Of a stretch of DNA of 45,816 nt, positions 32,542 through 40,259 are shown piece by piece; within the stretch, counting starts at the first letter, position 1; every line of letters begins with the position of its first letter. The position numbers and the translations under genes were made by a program. The stretch is taken from contig CAMCTW010000002.1 in the NCBI GenBank assembly GCA_945878645.1, forward strand, positions 1 to 45,816, read 5' to 3'. The DNA is from Bifidobacterium breve. Its GTDB lineage: Bacteria; Actinomycetota; Acidimicrobiia; Acidimicrobiales; Acidimicrobilacustridaceae. Under the pieces are notes generated by a model. It ran no database searches. It was given only the letters and a program-made list of their open reading frames with translations, and was not told the origin of the DNA.

Positions 32542-33281
32542 GTTCCATTCTCAGCACTCAAGATGTTGTTGTGCGCTTCGGCGTGCTTCAGGCGGTGTCA
32601 CAGGCATCGATCGAAGTGATCGAAGGGCGAGTCACCGGACTGATCGGCCCCAATGGGGCCGGCAAGACAACGCTGTTCAACGTCATCACCGGATTGCAGG
32701 AGCCAACTGCGGGCAAGGTATTTTTCGACGGTAAGGACATCACGAACAAGACTCCGTTTAAGCGGGCTCGTTTAGGAATCGCACGAACGTTTCAGAAACT
32801 TGAAGTATTCGGCAGCCTTTCTGCTCGCGAAAACATTTTGGTGGCTGCCGAACAGCGCAAAACCTGGGATCGTTCGGGTTTTGATCCGGCAAAGGTATGC
32901 GATGAGATTTTGGCCAAAGTAGGCCTTTCTCATGTTTCAGAGTTCATGGTCGGAACCCTTCCAACCGGAACCGCTCGACTCGTGGAATTAGCGCGTGCCC
33001 TTGCGTCTAACCCGCGAGTGCTCCTGCTCGATGAGCCCTCCTCTGGTTTAAACGAAGAAGAGACTGAAGAGATGGCGGCCTTGCTCAAGACATTTGTCGA
33101 AGAAGGGCTTGCCGTGCTCCTTGTTGAGCACGACATGTCATTTGTTATGGGTACGTGTGAGTACATCCATGTTCTTGATTTCGGAGTCATCATTGCCGAG
33201 GGAACGCCGGCCGAAGTGCAGGCCGATTCGCATGTGCAAGCCGCCTATCTGGGCACCAAGACCGAGGAGCAAGCGTCATGA
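32538..33281 (+). CDS. LivG-type ABC transporter ATPase, second system
   Basis: 247 residues. Walker A GPNGAGKTT at 37-45, Q-loop RTFQKLE at 83, Walker B LLLDEPSSGLNEEE at 162, H-loop LVEHDMSFVM. The signature reads LPTGTARLVELARAL from residue 141, again not the usual L(S/P)YGQQR. Start ATG overlaps the permease stop, with GGAGG upstream. Confidence 0.92.
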   Translation: MSSILSTQDVVVRFGVLQAVSQASIEVIEGRVTGLIGPNGAGKTTLFNVITGLQEPTAGKVFFDGKDITNKTPFKRARLGIARTFQKLEVFGSLSARENILVAAEQRKTWDRSGFDPAKVCDEILAKVGLSHVSEFMVGTLPTGTARLVELARALASNPRVLLLDEPSSGLNEEETEEMAALLKTFVEEGLAVLLVEHDMSFVMGTCEYIHVLDFGVIIAEGTPAEVQADSHVQAAYLGTKTEEQAS

Positions 33282-33985
33282 CCCCGATCCTCGAACTGAA
33301 CAACATCCGGGGCGGCTACGGCACAATCGACGTGCTGCACGGCGTCAACCTCACACTCGAGGTCGGTCAGGTACACGCCCTTCTCGGGCCCAATGGTGCA
33401 GGTAAGACCACCACGCTTGGGATCTGCAGCGGTCAGATCCTTCCCTCTGGCGGCCAATTACTGATGAGTGGTCGCGAGGTCAACGGAGTGAGCAGCGATG
33501 TTCTCGCTCGGGCAGGCGTTTGTTTGGTTCCCGAAGGACGGGGAATTTTCCCGAACCTCACCGTGACTGAAAATCTGCGCATGTTTACCCACGCTGGCGT
33601 GTCACTGACTGATGTCCAAGACAAAGCATTTACGCAGTTCCCGCGCTTGAAGGAACGGCGCAAGCAGATCGCCGGAACGCTGTCTGGTGGCGAGCAGCAG
33701 ATGCTGGCCATGGCTCGCGCACTTGCAGTGAACCCATCGCTCCTGCTCCTCGATGAACTTTCCATGGGTCTCGCCCCATTGATTGTTGAGGAACTGTATG
33801 AACGTGTGGCAGAACTCGCAGCACAAGGTATTTCCATCCTCGTGGTGGAGCAGTTCGCCCAAGCCGTGCTGGGCGTGTCGACCGTTGCGTCGATCATGTT
33901 GCACGGACGCATCACTCGAACCGGACCTCCCGCCGAGATCGCCGAGGAACTTACCGAAGCGTATCTCGGAGGTACAACCCACTAA
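33278..33985 (+). CDS. LivF-type ABC transporter ATPase, second system
   Basis: 235 residues. Walker A GPNGAGKTTT near residue 38, canonical signature TLSGGEQQMLAMARAL, Walker B LLLLDELSMGLAP, and VVEQFAQAVL at the switch. Starts inside the livG stop (ATGA) behind GGAG. Closely similar to the first-system LivF through the signature and Walker B blocks. Confidence 0.92.
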   Translation: MTPILELNNIRGGYGTIDVLHGVNLTLEVGQVHALLGPNGAGKTTTLGICSGQILPSGGQLLMSGREVNGVSSDVLARAGVCLVPEGRGIFPNLTVTENLRMFTHAGVSLTDVQDKAFTQFPRLKERRKQIAGTLSGGEQQMLAMARALAVNPSLLLLDELSMGLAPLIVEELYERVAELAAQGISILVVEQFAQAVLGVSTVASIMLHGRITRTGPPAEIAEELTEAYLGGTTH

Positions 33986-34009
33986 GAAGCCCAGCACAAC
34001 GGAGGAAAT

Positions 34010-34366
34010 ATGAGTAACACTGAAACCACCCCGTCGGACCGCCTCCAGGAGTTCCAGGGCGAAGTCGACGCAATGAAGGTTGACGGAGGCAAGGCCAATC
34101 CGGAGCGAACATGGGTCATCCTTGGTGCCCTGTTGATGATCGCCGGCATTGTGCTGTCACTCATCGCTTGGCTGACCCTTCAAGGCAGCGGCAAAGGCGC
34201 AAAGACCGAGGACCTTCTCGCTATGGGAACATTCGGACTCGTCCTCGCCGTCGTGGGCGCGGCGCTCTTTATCGTGATGTCGCTGCGTCGTTACTTCCGC
34301 TACTGGCTTGTTCGTCTCATCTTCGAACAGCGCGAAGCGGCCGATCGCATTTCAGGTAAGAACTAG
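34010..34366 (+). CDS. Small two-helix membrane protein linked to LIV transporter, second copy
   Basis: 118 residues, ATG 34010 behind GGAGG, 24 nt after livF. The design matches the product at 12889-13257: polar N-terminus (DRLQEFQGEVDAMKVDGGKANPERT), helix 1 (about 35-53), loop, helix 2 (about 68-87), basic tail (SLRRYFRYWLVRLIFEQREAADRISGKN). The conserved blocks DRxxxFxxEV, GxxNPxR, VVGAAxF and WLxR occur in the same order in both. It is the last gene before a strong terminator. No named family recognised. Likely an accessory membrane component of these LIV-type transporters. Confidence 0.85.
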   Translation: MSNTETTPSDRLQEFQGEVDAMKVDGGKANPERTWVILGALLMIAGIVLSLIAWLTLQGSGKGAKTEDLLAMGTFGLVLAVVGAALFIVMSLRRYFRYWLVRLIFEQREAADRISGKN

Positions 34367-34394
34367 CAGTCACAGTTCACGTAGGCGGATCCTT

Positions 34395-34431
34395 GATTGA
34401 AGGGACGGGGAGACCCGTTCCTTCAATCGTT
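34395..34431 (+). terminator. Strong terminator of ABC operon 2
   Basis: GATTGAAGGGACGGG (34395-34409), loop GAGA, CCCGTTCCTTCAATC (34414-34428), then GTTT: a 15-bp stem with one G-T pair. Confidence 0.85.
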
Positions 34432-34464
34432 TCGGCGTAACTCGCCGCAGTACGAGTGGTGTCC

Positions 34465-34481
34465 TAGATTGACAACGTCAA
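34465..34481 (+). promoter_or_regulatory. Promoter -10 box and palindrome before the FadE30/IpdF operon
   Basis: TAGATT (34465-34470) fits a -10 box. It runs into TTGAC-AAC-GTCAA (34469-34481), a perfect 5-bp-arm inverted repeat centred at the predicted start of transcription. The resulting leader of about 40 nt carries GGGGG at 34505-34509 before ATG 34518. Confidence 0.45.
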
Positions 34482-34517
34482 CAAATTTCACGTTGCCAAT
34501 TCCAGGGGGAAGACAGA

Positions 34518-35411
34518 ATGGCCATGCCGACCGACGTCCCGGTCATCGACACGATGATTGGCTTTCCGGCTCGCGACCTGAAGGCGCAGTACGAGTTCAT
34601 TACCAAGCAAACCAAGGACACACAGTCCAAGGAAGAGTTTGAATTTCCGGCCGAGTACATGTTTAAGTCTCCGCCGGATAAGGAAAAAGAAGTTCGCGAA
34701 ACCGAGGATCCGGTTGGTTACACGCTTGATCAAATGGACAAGTGCGGCGTGTCAATTGGCATGGTCGGTGTAGGGCATCGCGAAGGTCAAGGTGAAGCAA
34801 CTGGCGAAGACGCGATCAAGCGGTACCCCGGTCGCTTCATTGGTTCTGTTGGCGCTGATCCCAACGACGGCATGGCCGGTATCGAAAACATCGTGCGTGC
34901 CTATGAGACATGGGGTGTGCGTTCCATCAGCATGTTCCCGGCTGGTTGTTTCCCGCAGGTTCCGATCAACGACAAGAAGATGTATCCGATCTACGCGAAG
35001 GCCTGTGAGCTCGATATTCCCGTCTTCGTTTGCACCGGCATTCCCGGCCCGCGTCTGAAGTTCCAGTGTCAGCACGTTGAACATGTCGACGAGGTCATGT
35101 ACGACTTCCCCGAACTCACCTACGTGTCACGTCACGGGTGTCAGCCATGGACCGAGCTCATGGTGAAGCTCATGCTCAAGTGGCCAGGTCTGCACTACTC
35201 AACCTCGGCCTTCGCTCCGAAGCATTACGACCCGCGCATCATCGACTACGCCAACACCCGGGGCTCCGACAAGATCATCTATGCCGGCTATTTCCCGATG
35301 GGTCTGTCGCTGAAGCGAATCATGACCGAAATGCGTGATGTGCCGTTCAACGACAACGTTTGGCCCAAGTTCCTGCACGACAACGCCGCCCGGGTTCTGA
35401 AGCTGGATTGA
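34518..35411 (+). CDS. COG2159-type amidohydrolase, metal site apparently lost
   Basis: 297 residues, much shorter than its three relatives here (411-436). The N-terminus reads VPVIDTMIGFPARDLKAQYEF: the strand-1 D-x-H/H-x-H pair of the family is missing, with D-T-M-I-G in its place. The mid-protein histidine is replaced by VFVCTGIPGPRLK, and the final W-G-S-D-Y-P-H by IIYAGYFPMGLS. The remaining order (DQMDKCGVSIGMV, RFIGSVGADP, DFPELTYVSRHG, LHDNAARVLKLD) still follows the Amidohydro_2 TIM barrel. It is either a metal-free enzyme with a different mechanism or a non-catalytic partner. It leads the transcript with fadE30 and ipdF. Confidence 0.75.
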   Translation: MAMPTDVPVIDTMIGFPARDLKAQYEFITKQTKDTQSKEEFEFPAEYMFKSPPDKEKEVRETEDPVGYTLDQMDKCGVSIGMVGVGHREGQGEATGEDAIKRYPGRFIGSVGADPNDGMAGIENIVRAYETWGVRSISMFPAGCFPQVPINDKKMYPIYAKACELDIPVFVCTGIPGPRLKFQCQHVEHVDEVMYDFPELTYVSRHGCQPWTELMVKLMLKWPGLHYSTSAFAPKHYDPRIIDYANTRGSDKIIYAGYFPMGLSLKRIMTEMRDVPFNDNVWPKFLHDNAARVLKLD

Positions 35412-35419
35412 TCGGGTCC

Positions 35420-35425
35420 TAAAGT
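35420..35425 (+). promoter_or_regulatory. TAAAGT -10 box, possible leaderless promoter of fadE30
   Basis: TAAAGT lies just after the upstream gene's stop and ends 6 nt before ATG 35432, with no ribosome site. It may add an internal promoter. Confidence 0.45.
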
Positions 35426-35431
35426 GAGCCC

Positions 35432-36616
35432 ATGGCCCTTCCGATAGATGTCTCGACCGTCTCCGACGAGGAGTTTCGTGCCGCCGCTAAAGAGTGGCTG
35501 GCAGAGAACCTCGTCGGAGAATTCGCGTCCCTTAAGGGGCGCGGTGGACCTGGCGATGAAGAAGTCGGGTTTGATATCCGAGAGCGCTGGGAAAAGGTTC
35601 TTGGTGCCGCCGGATGGATCGGGCTGGGTTGGCCCACTGAATTTGGTGGGCGCAATGCCACGGTCGGCGAGCAGATCATCTGGGCCGAGGAATACGCCCG
35701 AGGGCAGGCCCCTGGCCGCGTCAATCACATGGGTGAGAACCTGCTCGGGCCAACGCTTATTGAACACGGCACGAAAGAACAGTGCGAGCGTTTTCTTCCG
35801 CCCATCCTGAATGGCGACGAGCGATGGTGTCAGGGCTATTCCGAGCCAAATGCCGGCTCCGATCTTGCCAACGTGCAAACCCGTGCGGTCCTCGACGGCG
35901 ATCAGTGGATCATCAACGGCCAGAAAGTCTGGACCTCGCTGGCCCACGTTTCGCACTGGTGCTTCGTTGTCGCTCGCACCGAAGCGGGTTCGCTACGTCA
36001 TAAAGGATTGTCGTTTCTTCTTGTGCCCATGGACCAGCCCGGCGTCGAAACTCGAATCATCGAGCAAATCACTGGTGGAGGAGAGTTCAACGAAGTCTTC
36101 TTTAGTGATGCAGTTGCTGACGCCAGCATGATTGTTGGTGAGCCCGGCAAGGGCTGGGGGGTCGCTATGGATCTGCTCGCACTCGAGCGTGGCATCTCCA
36201 CCCTCGCGCAACAGGTTGGATTCGAGCGCGAACTCGACAATCTCATCGCTGAAGCAAAAAAGAAGGGGTCGACCTCCGACCCGATCATGCGCCAACGTCT
36301 TGCCGATGCGTACACCGGTCTGAAACTGATGCAGTGGAACGCGTTGCGGTCGATGGGTTCTGGCGTACCCGGTCCCGAAGCATCGATCTCCAAATTGTTC
36401 TGGGGAACCTGGCATCGCGATCTCGGTGAACTGGCCATGGATATCGGCGGCATCGAATCGCAAATTGCGGAAGGCTTCCCTTATGAACTGACGCTTGATC
36501 AGAAGATGTTCTTGTTCACCCGATCCGAAACTATTTACGGCGGAAGCAACGAAATCCAGCGCAATGTGTTGGGTGAACGTGTTCTCGGCCTTCCGAAGGA
36601 GCCCAACCCCTCATGA
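35432..36616 (+). CDS. fadE30: Acyl-CoA dehydrogenase FadE30-like (HIP degradation)
   Basis: 394 residues. WIGLGWPTEFGGRNATVGEQ, YSEPNAGSDLANVQTRAVLDGDQWIINGQKVWTS for FAD, and IYGGSNEIQRNVLGERVLGLPKEP with the catalytic-type Glu at the C-terminus. The identification as FadE30 rests on its place directly before, and overlapping (ATGA), an ipdF-like gene, as in mycobacteria (Rv3560c-Rv3559c), plus general similarity. FadE30 introduces a double bond into the propanoate side chain of the HIP-derived CoA ester, after ring A/B removal from steroids. FAD-dependent, cytosolic. If the synteny were coincidental it would still be an acyl-CoA dehydrogenase. Confidence 0.82.
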   Translation: MALPIDVSTVSDEEFRAAAKEWLAENLVGEFASLKGRGGPGDEEVGFDIRERWEKVLGAAGWIGLGWPTEFGGRNATVGEQIIWAEEYARGQAPGRVNHMGENLLGPTLIEHGTKEQCERFLPPILNGDERWCQGYSEPNAGSDLANVQTRAVLDGDQWIINGQKVWTSLAHVSHWCFVVARTEAGSLRHKGLSFLLVPMDQPGVETRIIEQITGGGEFNEVFFSDAVADASMIVGEPGKGWGVAMDLLALERGISTLAQQVGFERELDNLIAEAKKKGSTSDPIMRQRLADAYTGLKLMQWNALRSMGSGVPGPEASISKLFWGTWHRDLGELAMDIGGIESQIAEGFPYELTLDQKMFLFTRSETIYGGSNEIQRNVLGERVLGLPKEPNPS

Positions 36617-37374
36617 GCACGCCACCTACCTACGTCGAAGGACACGGACTACTCGCTGGCAAGAGGGTGCTTGTCACCGCGGCAGCCGGAACGGGTATTG
36701 GTTTTCAAGCGGCGAAGCGTGCGATTGAAGAAGGTGCTCAAGTTGTCATTTCCGATAAGCACGAGCGCCGTTGTGGCGAATCGGCGGCGGAACTTGGTGT
36801 TGTCGGTATTCCTTGTGACGTGACCGTCGAAGACGATGTGCAAGCACTTGTCAAAGGTGCAGACGAAGCGCTCGGTGGCATCGATATTTTCATCAATAAC
36901 GCCGGTCTTGGCGGAGAGGTTCCGATCGTCGAGATGACTGACGATCAATGGAGTCTCGTTCTCGATGTCACGCTGAATGGCACCTTCCGTTGTATGCGTG
37001 CCGAGATGAAGTACCTCTACGCCAATGGCGGCGGGGTCATCGTGAATAATGCGTCGGTGCTTGGTTGGCGGGCCCAAGAAGGTCAGGCTCATTACGCTGC
37101 AGCGAAGGCCGGCGTGATGGCGCTTACTCGTTGTGCAGCGATCGAAGCTGCACCGCACGATGTGCGCATCAATGCGGTGGCCCCCAGCCTTGCGATGCAC
37201 CCGTTTCTGGCCAAGGCGACCACAGAAGAAACGCTTGCCGAACTCACCAAGCGCGAAGCATTCGGTCGCGCGGCAGAGCCGTGGGAAGTCGCCAATGTGA
37301 TGATGTTTTTGGCTTCCGACTACAGCTCCTACATGACCGGCGAAATCGTTTCGGTCAGTAGCCAGAGAGCCTGA
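36613..37374 (+). CDS. ipdF: IpdF-like SDR, 5-hydroxy-HIP-CoA oxidising step of steroid ring degradation
   Basis: 253 residues. VTAAAGTGIGFQAAKRA is an unusual glycine motif shared with mycobacterial Rv3559c. NNAGLGGEVPIVEMTDDQW, VNNASVLGWRAQEGQAHYAAAKAGVMALTRCAAIEA (Ser, Tyr, Lys present) and SDYSSYMTGEIVSVSSQRA also follow that protein almost block by block from memory. IpdF acts on the 5-hydroxyl/5-oxo of the HIP CoA-ester intermediates. ATG 36613 overlaps the fadE30 stop. Together with echA20 and ipdA at the window end this places steroid C/D-ring degradation in the region. Confidence 0.85.
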   Translation: MSTPPTYVEGHGLLAGKRVLVTAAAGTGIGFQAAKRAIEEGAQVVISDKHERRCGESAAELGVVGIPCDVTVEDDVQALVKGADEALGGIDIFINNAGLGGEVPIVEMTDDQWSLVLDVTLNGTFRCMRAEMKYLYANGGGVIVNNASVLGWRAQEGQAHYAAAKAGVMALTRCAAIEAAPHDVRINAVAPSLAMHPFLAKATTEETLAELTKREAFGRAAEPWEVANVMMFLASDYSSYMTGEIVSVSSQRA

Positions 37375-37382
37375 TCGACAAA

Positions 37383-38624
37383 ATGAAACCGCTCGTCATC
37401 GTTTCTGCCGACTGTCACATTGGGCCGCGACTCATTGAGGACCTTCGACCGCTTTGTCCATCGGAGTTTCTCTCGCAGTTCGATGCCTATGTCGAAGAGG
37501 GAGGACGCTCTCGCGGGCGCTATGTGGAGCACGATGATTCCACTGATGAGCCGGATTCGCCGTGGCGCAATCAATGGTTGAAGGGTCACTTCGACCCCAT
37601 TGCTCGCCGTGAAGATCTTGATTTCGAGGGTATTGCTGCTGAAGTGGTGTTTCACGGGAGCCAGAACAATCAGCCAATTCCGTTTCAGAGTTCGATGCTC
37701 GGCCAGCCTGACGATCTGGAACTCGCTGCCGTAGGCATGCATCTTTATAACGAGTGGCTTGCTCAATTGAATGCGGATGCTCCGAACCGGCATATCGGAC
37801 TCGCACATCTGCCGATGTGGGATGTCGAAGCCGCTGTCGATGAGTTGCGTTGGGCAGCAGATGCCGGATTGAAAGGAGTGAACTTTCCCGCGCTGCGTCC
37901 TTGGCTCACGCCCTACAACGATCCATCTTGGGAGCCGTTGTGGGCGGCAGCGGAAGAATTGTCAATGCCGCTTACGACCCATTCAGGCGCTGGCGATCCT
38001 GCTGTCTTTCAGGGTCCGGAGTTGATTGCACTGATGTCGATTGAGAGTGGCGGGTGGTCGAGTCGTCGCGCCGCACACCTTCTCATTTTCGCTGGAGTTT
38101 TCGAACGCCATCCTGATCTCAAACTTGTGCTCACTGAACAACCAGGCGAGTGGTGGCCTTATCTCGTGAACGAACTCGATTCGGTCTACCAGTCGGCCAC
38201 ATCGAGGGGCGGGCCGCTTCGACGACAAGTCCCCAAACCCCCAAGTGAATATTTGCACCGCAATGTATTCATCGGCGGGAGTTTCCTTTCGCGAGCTGAA
38301 GCCCAAGGAGCTATCCGCGATGGGTACGGCGATCGTGTGATGTGGGGTTCGGATTACCCGCACATGGAATCAACATTTCAGGCCGGTGATATCCCGATGA
38401 GCCACCTGTCGATGCGCTTTACGTTTGAAGGTCTTGATCAAGAGGCTGTCCGTGCGATGTTGGGTGGCACGGCGATCGACGTTTATGGCCTCGACGGCAT
38501 CGCGTTGCAGCGAATCGCACTTGAGATTGATGCACCAACATTTACGGAAATTAAGCGACCGCTTGATGTCATTCCGAGCGGAGCCAGCCCGTTTGCCTTT
38601 CGAACCGTTGGGCCTTGGGCTTAG
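37383..38624 (+). CDS. COG2159-type amidohydrolase, fourth copy
   Basis: 413 residues, starting 8 nt after ipdF. VIVSADCHIGP gives the D-x-H metal motif (residues 10 and 12), PLTTHSGAGDP the mid histidine, and VMWGSDYPHMEST the aspartate. The metal site therefore looks intact, unlike the copy that leads this operon. It shares the downstream end TEIKRPLDVIPSGASPFAFRTVG with no homologous tail in the others. Its place after fadE30-ipdF suggests action on a HIP-derived or related intermediate, a linkage I do not recall from mycobacteria. The stop TAG overlaps the convergent aldehyde dehydrogenase stop. Confidence 0.82.
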   Translation: MKPLVIVSADCHIGPRLIEDLRPLCPSEFLSQFDAYVEEGGRSRGRYVEHDDSTDEPDSPWRNQWLKGHFDPIARREDLDFEGIAAEVVFHGSQNNQPIPFQSSMLGQPDDLELAAVGMHLYNEWLAQLNADAPNRHIGLAHLPMWDVEAAVDELRWAADAGLKGVNFPALRPWLTPYNDPSWEPLWAAAEELSMPLTTHSGAGDPAVFQGPELIALMSIESGGWSSRRAAHLLIFAGVFERHPDLKLVLTEQPGEWWPYLVNELDSVYQSATSRGGPLRRQVPKPPSEYLHRNVFIGGSFLSRAEAQGAIRDGYGDRVMWGSDYPHMESTFQAGDIPMSHLSMRFTFEGLDQEAVRAMLGGTAIDVYGLDGIALQRIALEIDAPTFTEIKRPLDVIPSGASPFAFRTVGPWA

Positions 38625-40090
38625 GCCGGTTCGGCGAGCGCCTTTTCTTCGAGGTACTCCTCGAAGCCCGAGACGCCTGATTCACGACCAAGGCCAGACT
38701 GTTTGTAGCCGCCGAAGGGAACATCGACGGCGTACCACGACCCACCATTGATTGACATGGTGCCGGTGCGGATGCGGCGACCAACCGCAAGCGCGCGCTC
38801 ACGGCTGTCACTCATCACTGCGCCAGATAGTCCGTACGGCGAATCGTTGGCGATGCGGACTGCATCGTTGTCGTCATCAAATGCAATGGCGACAAGAACC
38901 GGTCCAAAGATTTCGACCTGTGCGATTTCCATGTCGTTGGTGACATCAGCCAACAATGTGGGCTTGTAGTAGTAGCCCTTTTCGAATTGTTCGGGGCGAC
39001 CGCCACCAACAACGACACGAGCGCCCGCAGCGACAGCTCGATCGACGAGCCCTTCGATGCGTTCGAGTTGAGCCTTGTTGACGATGGCACCGGTCATCAC
39101 TCCCGGATCTTGAGGATCGCCATAGGGGAGTGCGCCGAGCATCGCCGCTGTGGCTTCGACTCCCTCTTCGTACCGGCTGCGGGGAAGCAGCAGCCGAGTC
39201 GAGGTGGCGCAACCCTGCCCGCCATGCGTGCACACCATGAAACATGGACTTGCGGTTGCCGAGGCCATGTCGGAGACGTCGTCGAGCACGATGTGTGCAC
39301 TCTTGCCGCCGAGTTCAAGAAAGACCTTCTTCACTGTGGCCGATGCCGCTTCCATAATGCGGCGCCCAGTTGCGGTTGAACCGGTGAACGAAATCATGTC
39401 GACATCCGGCGAAGTGGTGAGCACTTCACCAACGGTTTTGTTGGCTGATGTGATGACGTTGAAGACGCCGGGGGGAAAATCGGTGTGATCGTGGATCAAG
39501 CGCCCAAGAGCAAGCGCGCTCCAGGGTGTGTCGGGGGCCGCCTTAAGAATGACGGTGCAACCGGCGGCGAGAGCGGGCGCGCACTTCGCGAAGGTGATCT
39601 GGTGCGGATAGTTCCACGGAGTGATTGCCGCAACGACTCCAACTGCTTCCTTTTCAACCCAACGATGGGCAGTTCCGGCAATGCCCGAGTAGACGCCGAG
39701 GTCGTAGGACCATTCAAACGTGTCGAGCATGTCGGCGTAATAGGTGAGGTACTCCAGAGGAGTCATGAGTTGCGGGCCACCCATAAGCATTCGGGGTGCA
39801 CCAACCTCGGCGATCGTAAGTTCAGTGACGGCATCGAAGTTGTCGATGAAGGCCTGGTGTAGTTGACGGAGGCAACGCTGGCGAAGTTCGATATTTGTCG
39901 ACCAGTCGGTGGTGTCGAAGGCGCGACGTGCGGCGGCGATGGCCTTCTCGACATCTTCGGCCGAAGCATCGGCGGCGACACCAATGATTTCTTCCGTGGC
40001 GGGGTTGATATTGGGATAGGTAGCTCCGCCTGCAGCCTCTACGAGCTGACCATCGATGTAGAGACGTTCTTCATGCCAAAGCTCGGTCAC
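38621..40090 (-). CDS. Aldehyde dehydrogenase (NAD(P)-dependent)
   Basis: 489 residues from GTG 40090 (TELWHEERLYIDGQLVEAAGG), seven nt after GGGGG. The ORF-track start at 40192 adds 34 basic residues and is rejected. VAAITPWNYPHQITFAKCAPALAAGCTVILK, SFTGSTATGRRIMEAA, ELGGKSAHIVLDD (Glu) and THGGQGCATSTRLLLPRS (catalytic Cys) are all intact. Tail-to-tail with the amidohydrolase: the two stops share TTAG. Divergent from a 3-alpha-HSD-like SDR. Aldehyde substrate unknown. Confidence 0.9.
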   Translation of the reverse strand: MTELWHEERLYIDGQLVEAAGGATYPNINPATEEIIGVAADASAEDVEKAIAAARRAFDTTDWSTNIELRQRCLRQLHQAFIDNFDAVTELTIAEVGAPRMLMGGPQLMTPLEYLTYYADMLDTFEWSYDLGVYSGIAGTAHRWVEKEAVGVVAAITPWNYPHQITFAKCAPALAAGCTVILKAAPDTPWSALALGRLIHDHTDFPPGVFNVITSANKTVGEVLTTSPDVDMISFTGSTATGRRIMEAASATVKKVFLELGGKSAHIVLDDVSDMASATASPCFMVCTHGGQGCATSTRLLLPRSRYEEGVEATAAMLGALPYGDPQDPGVMTGAIVNKAQLERIEGLVDRAVAAGARVVVGGGRPEQFEKGYYYKPTLLADVTNDMEIAQVEIFGPVLVAIAFDDDNDAVRIANDSPYGLSGAVMSDSRERALAVGRRIRTGTMSINGGSWYAVDVPFGGYKQSGLGRESGVSGFEEYLEEKALAEPA

Positions 40091-40259
40091 TGGATTTCCC
40101 CCATTGCGTTTCCCCAATCGCGTTTTCCGCGAGCGCCGAGCTTTGCCCGGTTTCAATTCCTGCCGAACACATCTGTGTGAATCTCGGTTCAATGTAGTTT
40201 ACGCTCGTCACAAAGCGTCGGCCTCAACGGTTCTCGGCGTGATCTTTTGAGGGGGAGCC
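40091..40259. promoter_or_regulatory. Divergent promoter region of aldehyde dehydrogenase and 3-alpha-HSD-like SDR
   Basis: 169 bp without a gene. For the plus strand TACGCT (40200-40205) is a possible -10 and GGGGG (40251-40255) the ribosome site. For the minus strand TACATT (40191-40196) or TAAACT (40196-40201) may be the -10 and CCCCC at 40098-40102 is its ribosome site. ACACATCTGTGT (40167-40178) is a 5-bp-arm inverted repeat lying between them and could be an operator. Confidence 0.4.
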
